Shown here in pieces: positions 14,516-19,304 of a DNA stretch of 19,304 nt. The DNA comes from Candidatus Gribaldobacteria bacterium (GTDB lineage Bacteria > Patescibacteriota > Minisyncoccia > Minisyncoccales > CG1-02-41-26). Where the stretch lies: NCBI GenBank assembly GCA_026396775.1, contig JAPLWD010000071.1, forward strand, positions 1 to 19,304, in the 5' to 3' direction. Numbering within the stretch: position 1 is the stretch's first letter; each line of letters starts with the position of its first letter. Below the pieces are notes generated by a model. That model saw nothing but the letters and a program-made list of their open reading frames with translations. It ran no database searches and had not been told where the DNA came from. Made by a program: the position numbers and the translations under genes.

Positions 14516-16180
14516 TTATTTTTTAGCTCCCCATTGATACATCAAGATTGAAAAATCAATAGAATTAACCTTTGCATCATTATTCATATCTAAACATGGA
14601 TTACTAAAAGGAGAAATAGAATTCCAAAAATATAATAAGATTGAAAAATCAATAGAATTAACCTTTTTATCATGATTGAAATCAGCTCCCTCGCAGGCCA
14701 TGTTTGGCCCTGGAGTATTTGAAGAAATTAAGCCACCGCTACTTCCCCCGCTACCACATTGTCCACAATCTGCTGGGCAACTAGAACAAGTTTCTCCACC
14801 ACCACAAGACCCATTACCACAAGTTGGCGCTAATGTAGCAGTAAACTGCTCTGAAGATGCCGCCCAATCAGGCTCACTTAAGGCTCTGGCTTTTATTTTA
14901 AACCAATATGTTCCAGGAGTTAAATCCTCGTTATCTAATGCTAAGCTTAAAGGAAAAACCTCTTGAGCGTTAATATACACTGTTTTAGATTTATAAGCTA
15001 AATCGTCGTCTCCTCCGCATAAGTTATCTTCGCTGTCTACAAGGCAATAAACATAATAGAAATCACTGCCTACCGTTCCCTTATTGGTAATTTTTACATC
15101 AGCAGTTATTGAGGGCACTGATTTGTCTGTAACTCCAACTATTTCCACATCAGCAGGTGAACCAGAAACCGTCCAGTAATCATTAGTTTTTATTATTTTT
15201 CCTCCCTCCACTTCAGTTGAAACTTCAGTTTCCCAAACACCACTAGCCGAACCAGCCGGAATTGTATAGCTATAATAATAAACTCCAGCTGCAGACCTTG
15301 TCATTTCCACATCGTGCCTTGGTTCGCTCCCAGCAGAATCCGTAATAGTTAAAGTTGGAGTAGAAGTAGGATCAGTTGGTTCTGATCTATAATTTAAAAC
15401 CCACAGCTTCACTTGATAGGCCTTCAGAGTAACCGTTGAATCAAAGTTAGACATAGTTACTGTCCAGCCAGCTTGCTGATTAGAAAGCGTCGCCCCAGTA
15501 TTCACCAAAACACCCAGCGACGAGGAAGCTGATTCAACCTTGGTAGTTAAGCTGGAAGTGGCTGTATTGATGTATGACTCGGTAGCTAAAGAACCACCAC
15601 CAGTTAAGTCCTTGCCAGTTAAAGTTCTAGTAATACTATTCCAAACTGTAAAGGCTGTATCAGAAACCATGCCGGTTAAGTGTTTGCCAACTCCGTTAAC
15701 TGCAGAAAAGGTTGAGGTGGCTACATTCCAAATATCAGCCACTAAATTACCAAAGTTAGAAAGAGTGCGAGTGGCATTACCAGTCCAAACCTCACTAGCA
15801 ATTAAAGTACTAGAGGCACCAACATAACCAACAGAAAATGTCTTGTCTAACATTGCTAAGTCTACCCCTGCTGTACCGCAAGACATATTTGCTGGCCAAA
15901 CCCCTGTAATACTATCTGGAGTGAAAGTTTTATAATGCCTGCCCGTGCTAGTTGTAAAGTCCATAGTACTACTGGTAAAAAAATCCCCGGTTGGCTTATA
16001 AACCGAAAGTATACAAACGGTTGTGGTAGGTACGAAATTATCATCATAAACAAACTCGCTAATTGTTACAGCTTCTCCTGGGGAAAACTTTTCATAAGCA
16101 GCAAAAACCGTGGAAACAAAAAACAACATTGCAATCAAAATCAATGGGTAAAAAAATACTTTTAAAGATATTTTAAACAT
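14516..16180 (-). CDS. Secreted dockerin-containing surface protein
   Basis: 554 residues. A Sec signal peptide (1-27, STVFA-A) leads into a beta-rich region. Three copies of a loose motif, .VWN..TRTL (131-140, 151-159, 180-188), resemble repeats in phage tail fibre and surface proteins. An Ig-like domain (about 245-340) and a CARDB-like domain (345-450) follow. A six-cysteine knot (C454, C459, C465, C468, C472, C475; CGNG.C..GE.C..CP.DCG type) and a Ser/Gly linker lead to a C-terminal dockerin with two calcium-loop repeats: DFNHDKKVNSIDFSIL (500-515) and DMNNDAKVNSIDFSIL (531-546). The D.N.D..VNS.D pattern is the classic type I dockerin. There is no catalytic domain, so it is more a structural or adhesive subunit than an enzyme. 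It should bind the two cohesin proteins encoded just downstream. Confidence 0.85.
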   Translation of the reverse strand: MFKISLKVFFYPLILIAMLFFVSTVFAAYEKFSPGEAVTISEFVYDDNFVPTTTVCILSVYKPTGDFFTSSTMDFTTSTGRHYKTFTPDSITGVWPANMSCGTAGVDLAMLDKTFSVGYVGASSTLIASEVWTGNATRTLSNFGNLVADIWNVATSTFSAVNGVGKHLTGMVSDTAFTVWNSITRTLTGKDLTGGGSLATESYINTATSSLTTKVESASSSLGVLVNTGATLSNQQAGWTVTMSNFDSTVTLKAYQVKLWVLNYRSEPTDPTSTPTLTITDSAGSEPRHDVEMTRSAAGVYYYSYTIPAGSASGVWETEVSTEVEGGKIIKTNDYWTVSGSPADVEIVGVTDKSVPSITADVKITNKGTVGSDFYYVYCLVDSEDNLCGGDDDLAYKSKTVYINAQEVFPLSLALDNEDLTPGTYWFKIKARALSEPDWAASSEQFTATLAPTCGNGSCGGGETCSSCPADCGQCGSGGSSGGLISSNTPGPNMACEGADFNHDKKVNSIDFSILLYFWNSISPFSNPCLDMNNDAKVNSIDFSILMYQWGAKK

Positions 16181-16198
16181 TTAAATAATCTTAACTTC

Positions 16199-16348
16199 TT
16201 ACTTTTTTTTATCACTTTTAAAAATACCTGCTAAAGTTTTAGCTGCTTCTGCTATGCCCTTTGCTAAGGCGGGTATCTTTGTTGCCCCGAATAAAAGTAC
16301 CAAAACAACTGCGATAATAATTATTTCTTTTGTGCCAATTCCAAACAT
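16199..16348 (-). CDS. tatA: TatA, twin-arginine translocase pore subunit
   Basis: 49 residues. The start MFGIGTKEIIIIAVVLVLLF is the short membrane helix, followed by the hinge FGATKIPALAKGI (20-32), equivalent to the FG.KKLPELG motif of TatA/B, and an amphipathic helix (AEAAKTLAGIFKS) ending in KKK. TatA oligomers form the passage for folded proteins exported by Tat. The protein is shorter than most TatA proteins (about 60-90) because the acidic tail is missing. It lies 15 bases downstream of tatC and 18 bases upstream of the dockerin gene. No separate TatB is seen, so this is a minimal TatA-TatC system in which TatA probably does both jobs. Confidence 0.92.
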   Translation of the reverse strand: MFGIGTKEIIIIAVVLVLLFGATKIPALAKGIAEAAKTLAGIFKSDKKK

Positions 16349-16363
16349 AATTTTATATTTTAA

Positions 16364-17125
16364 TTAATTAATTATTTTTTCGACCCCAGAAAGAGAATTA
16401 ACCAAAACCTTGCGACTAGATATCAAGTTTACAAGTATGGTAATTTCATAAATAGCGATAAGTGGCACAACCATAACAACTAAACTTAAACCATCAGTCG
16501 GCGGTAATAAAGAAACAAGAATAAACATTGAAGCAATGGCATATCGTCTTTTATCTTTCAAAAATTTAACATCAATTATTTTCATTTTTATCAAAACAGT
16601 CAACACTATAGGAAACTGGAATACTAATCCCAGTAAAGCAGCCGTAGAAATTATTTGAGATAAAAATTGATTAACGTCCCAAAAATTATTTACTCCTAAG
16701 TCAAGGTTAATTTTAGCAATAATATCTAAACAAAAATATAATATTGCAAAGCCATAACCAAACCCTACTACAAACAAGAAAAAGCTAATCGGTAATAAAA
16801 TAAAAAAATATCTTCTTTCTTTTTTACTTAACCCGTCTTTTAAAAAACTATATAGGTGGTAAATCGCAATCGGCAAACAAAGAATTAAAGCCGTAAATAT
16901 CCCCACACTCATTGCTAAATCAAGAAACTGAAAGGGAGAAGTTGTCACTATGGTAACATTCTGCACCTTGATAAGCTTAATAATCAATTCCAATATCTTG
17001 TTGGCACCAAGGAACCCAGCTACAAAAAAGATTAAGAAAAAAATTATTAAACTATAAGCCCTTCTGCGGATATCATCAATATATTGAAAATGTTCTGAAA
17101 ATTTTTGTTTTATGCCTTCATCCAT
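16364..17125 (-). CDS. tatC: TatC, twin-arginine translocase receptor subunit
   Basis: 253 residues with six membrane helices, the normal TatC layout. The N-terminal cytoplasmic motif, usually H..EL..R, is here EHFQYIDDIRRR (11-22), so the family glutamate appears changed to aspartate (D18). The signal-peptide-binding region LPIAIYHLYSFLKDGLSKKERR keeps F94 and E103, which coincide in number with the key residues of Escherichia coli TatC. The last periplasmic-side motif LLPPTDGLSLVVMVVPLIAIYE is also typical. TatC binds twin-arginine signal peptides and recruits TatA. It precedes tatA, the reverse of the order common in proteobacteria. No protein in the window carries an RRxFLK signal, so its cargo lies elsewhere. 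Confidence 0.95.
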   Translation of the reverse strand: MDEGIKQKFSEHFQYIDDIRRRAYSLIIFFLIFFVAGFLGANKILELIIKLIKVQNVTIVTTSPFQFLDLAMSVGIFTALILCLPIAIYHLYSFLKDGLSKKERRYFFILLPISFFLFVVGFGYGFAILYFCLDIIAKINLDLGVNNFWDVNQFLSQIISTAALLGLVFQFPIVLTVLIKMKIIDVKFLKDKRRYAIASMFILVSLLPPTDGLSLVVMVVPLIAIYEITILVNLISSRKVLVNSLSGVEKIIN

Positions 17126-17140
17126 AAAGTCTTTTTGCCA

Positions 17141-17941
17141 CTATTCACCAGTTTTATCAGAAGAAGTGGCTGTGTCTGTTGTAGGGATAGCCGTAATATC
17201 GGTAGTTGTTGAATTTTCTGCATTAATTATTGGAATTTCTGGAACAGTTGATGTGCTAGCAATTTCAGCGATTGTTGAATTATCAATATTTAATATCTCA
17301 ACGGGCTCGGAAGCAACAATATTTCTGCGATGTGCATTCAGCCAAACAGCAACAGCCTCAACGCCCTCTTCCCAAGAACCGTATCTTCTAATTGACTCTC
17401 CTGTGTTGCCAACATTGCCTGGATTAAGCGTATCAACAGCTACACCAGCTGTCCCAAAACGCGACTCCAACTCCATTATAGCCATAGCCAATCGAGTATC
17501 CACATTATATTTTTGCATTGCGCTAAAAACCATTTGACCTTTTAATGGGCTACCTATCGCCTTACTCTCTATATAAACATTTATTTCTTCAGCGCTATTA
17601 ATTGACCCCATGGCTAATAAAATATCAGCAATCTTGCGTTCGTGTAAGGGATCAACCGCATAAGTAGAGATATCATAATCATTAAAACATAAAGTTGAGC
17701 CATCAACAATTATATTAGATTTAACTTTCATTGCCTCTAATAAAGTGTTGTTGGTTACTGTTGTTTCTTGTGAAACACTAAATAATAACCTCAGCTTGGT
17801 TAGTGTATCCTGAACTCCAAATATTTCAACGTCAATGAGATTAATCCTTTCTAGATCCCCAGAAGAAAAAGCTTGATCCTTAGCAGATGTTAGAGCACTC
17901 ACCCTGTTCTCTAATAGTTGAATAAGATATTCTATATTCAT
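17141..17941 (-). CDS. Lysozyme/glucosaminidase-like domain protein with coiled-coil N-terminus
   Basis: 266 residues. Residues 1-53 form a coiled coil with the pattern LLENRVSALTSAKDQAFSSG then D..ERINLID.EI...Q.TL.KL, similar in style to small proteins encoded beside phage structural genes. Residues 130-207 look like a glucosaminidase/lysozyme-fold domain: a helix LAMAIMELESRFGT with candidate catalytic E157 or E159, then NPGNVGNTGES (173-183) and RRYGSWEEGVEAVAVWL (185-201), the pattern of peptidoglycan glucosaminidases. The C-terminus (210-266) is a Ser/Thr-rich, low-complexity tail. No signal peptide or membrane segment is seen, so export would need Tat, a phage-like route or lysis; no twin-arginine motif is visible at the N-terminus. 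It lies 15 bases upstream of tatC. The enzyme call is by motif, not proven. Confidence 0.65.
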   Translation of the reverse strand: MNIEYLIQLLENRVSALTSAKDQAFSSGDLERINLIDVEIFGVQDTLTKLRLLFSVSQETTVTNNTLLEAMKVKSNIIVDGSTLCFNDYDISTYAVDPLHERKIADILLAMGSINSAEEINVYIESKAIGSPLKGQMVFSAMQKYNVDTRLAMAIMELESRFGTAGVAVDTLNPGNVGNTGESIRRYGSWEEGVEAVAVWLNAHRRNIVASEPVEILNIDNSTIAEIASTSTVPEIPIINAENSTTTDITAIPTTDTATSSDKTGE

Positions 17942-17972
17942 AATTAATATTTTAAATTAATTTTATTAAAAA

Positions 17973-19304
17973 TTATCTCTGTAATAAACAATTGTACAAT
18001 TCTGTCCCCGTGTGCCTTATAGCATAGAGCATCCCAACTTTTGTCGCTCCATCTATAAAAGTTTGCGTTGCTAAATGCGGAGCTGTATTAACTGCGCCTT
18101 GGGAAAATCTTAAATAACACCATGGTTCTAAACATCTATTAAGCATATCAAACCGCATAAATCTTTGCGTTCCATTAACATTAATATAAAAATATCTGCC
18201 TTGATTTGTTGCTGGATCATGAGCTACTGATGTCCCAGTGTTTAAAGTTGTAGCTAGAATACTCCCATAACTTGACAGGGTAGCCCAAACTCCTGTTGCA
18301 GCACCAGCTATATTAAATGCTTCCAAAGTAACAGTCCCAGCTCCCCTAAAACGATAAATGAAGCTATGCCTTGCGTTCCTTGCGGCATCAGGAACAATCG
18401 AAAATGCCATGGCTACGCATTCTCCAGCGCCATTAGCTGTTCCTGGATTAGCATATTGAGTTGCTCCTCCAGCTGAAGCCGCCGTAGACCAGTTCCCCGG
18501 AGCCGCGTTAAATCCACCCGCGGCATAAGAGTATGTTACTGTCGCGGCATTCGTCCAAAGCATTAAATCATTATTTAGTTCTATAACAAATTTAGCAGTA
18601 GCTGATGGAGTTACCGCCCAAGCAGCCACTGTGAATTTTCCGCTTGCACCTCCTGTATTAGCTGAAATCTTGCGTCTTTGCCCAACGGCTGTGGGAATCC
18701 CCGAGTCCTCAACTATCCTTACTTGAAAATTGACATACTCACTGGCGACTAATGCGGTAGACATACCAGAGCCGGTAATTGAAGTTCCATCCGAAGCTCC
18801 TCCAATAACGCATTGCTTGGTTCCACCATCATAAGTCCCAGCTCCAGAAAGCAATCCTTCGCCCGGCTTCATATTATAAGGAACATACATTTCGTCCATT
18901 GATAAAGCGCAAAATTCAGTACCAATGGTTCCAGCCAAAGTTGTGGTTGAAAGATTACCTGATATGGAATTAGTAGCAACCTCCCACGCTTTCCCCCAAC
19001 CAGCAGCCGTGGTTCCCGAACCCAAGATATATATCGTACCAGATATAATTTCATAGTGGTCAGTCGCAGTCGGTGTAAAAGACAAAGCCGAGTTTAATGT
19101 AACAAGCGGAGTAGTACCCGCGGTATTAGCCACAATTGTTCTTTCTTCGGTTACTCCTGTATGTCCTGCCCCATTGGCTATCACCCTAATTCTATACCCA
19201 ATCCCATCTCCTCTATTAGCTAATTGATTAATTGCCACCGAAGCCAAGTTAGGAAGAGCCACTAAGGTAAAAGTTGTAGTTGTAGCACCTGTAGCGTTAC
19301 ATAA
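17973..19304 (-). CDS. Virion-like or surface structural protein (partial, 5' end beyond window)
   Basis: The frame is open from base 19304 to the stop at 17973, giving 443 residues of a longer protein. The GTG at 19262 is not a convincing start, since 14 further codons upstream are open. The sequence is rich in Ala, Gly, Thr, Ser and Asn with predicted alternating beta strands and no membrane segment. Phrases such as LPNLASVAINQLANRGDG, RGAGTVTLEAFNIAG and YFYINVNGTQRFMRFDM suggest a phage head/tail or S-layer-type shell protein. I do not recognise the family. The gene is followed after 31 AT-rich bases by the coiled-coil/lysozyme gene in the same direction, which strengthens the phage-structural reading but does not prove it. 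Confidence 0.6.
   Translation of the reverse strand, partial: LCNATGATTTTFTLVALPNLASVAINQLANRGDGIGYRIRVIANGAGHTGVTEERTIVANTAGTTPLVTLNSALSFTPTATDHYEIISGTIYILGSGTTAAGWGKAWEVATNSISGNLSTTTLAGTIGTEFCALSMDEMYVPYNMKPGEGLLSGAGTYDGGTKQCVIGGASDGTSITGSGMSTALVASEYVNFQVRIVEDSGIPTAVGQRRKISANTGGASGKFTVAAWAVTPSATAKFVIELNNDLMLWTNAATVTYSYAAGGFNAAPGNWSTAASAGGATQYANPGTANGAGECVAMAFSIVPDAARNARHSFIYRFRGAGTVTLEAFNIAGAATGVWATLSSYGSILATTLNTGTSVAHDPATNQGRYFYINVNGTQRFMRFDMLNRCLEPWCYLRFSQGAVNTAPHLATQTFIDGATKVGMLYAIRHTGTELYNCLLQR

Noticed and set aside
15540..15827. Plus-strand 95-codon reading frame within the dockerin gene
   Set aside because: It is antisense to a well-supported secreted protein and has no coherent features.
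14516..17941. Twin-arginine signal on a neighbouring protein
   Set aside because: No RRxFLK-like motif was found at any N-terminus; the dockerin and cohesin proteins have ordinary Sec signals.
19260..19262. GTG as the start codon of the rightmost gene
   Set aside because: The frame stays open for 14 more codons to the window edge and continues in the same composition, so the gene is cut by the edge.
1..19304. CRISPR array or insertion sequence
   Set aside because: No regularly spaced direct repeats, transposase gene or terminal inverted repeats with target duplications were seen.

Overview
The window reads as a piece of a small, AT-rich, densely packed bacterial genome, most likely of the Candidate Phyla Radiation (Patescibacteria, Parcubacteria-like). 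This is an inference. It rests on the style of the type IV pilus proteins (a PilB without the usual tetracysteine motif, minor pilins with very large C-terminal parts), gaps of only a few bases between genes, few recognisable Shine-Dalgarno sequences, and surface proteins with cohesin and dockerin domains. TGA is used as a stop codon, which argues against the recoded CPR groups. No ribosomal or other marker gene is present to settle the taxon.

Left part (1-8903, all minus strand, read right to left): a type IV pilus cluster. The order is a stand-alone response regulator, PilB (extension ATPase), PilC (platform protein), three prepilin-like proteins (PilV/GspI-like with carboxypeptidase-regulatory-like repeats, PilW/GspJ-like, PilX/GspK-like with a cysteine cluster), then PilM and PilN, the last cut by the window edge. 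PilM-PilN has its own extended -10 promoter. No major pilin, prepilin peptidase or PilT lies in the window.

Middle (8904-11637): a membrane histidine kinase gene follows the same direction and is separated from the regulator by an imperfect palindromic repeat and a perfect AT-rich inverted repeat. Its promoter diverges from the promoter of tRNA-Pro(UGG) and tRNA-Gly(UCC). Two plus-strand genes come next: a polytopic membrane protein whose ATG lies 1 base after the tRNA-Gly CCA, and a membrane-anchored transglutaminase-like protein. They converge on a bidirectional terminator beside a second palindromic repeat.

Right part (11638-19304, all minus strand): an apparent operon. In transcription order it holds a partial, beta-rich virion-like or surface protein, a protein with a lysozyme/glucosaminidase-like domain, TatC, TatA (49 residues), a secreted protein ending in a two-repeat dockerin, and two membrane-anchored cohesin-like proteins. 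The second of these also carries a cytoplasmic tandem coiled-coil repeat. The simplest reading is a self-contained cell-surface docking system: a secreted dockerin protein held by two paralogous transmembrane cohesins, one of which reaches into the cytoplasm, encoded next to a minimal Tat exporter and a wall-active enzyme. This is the most novel part of the window.
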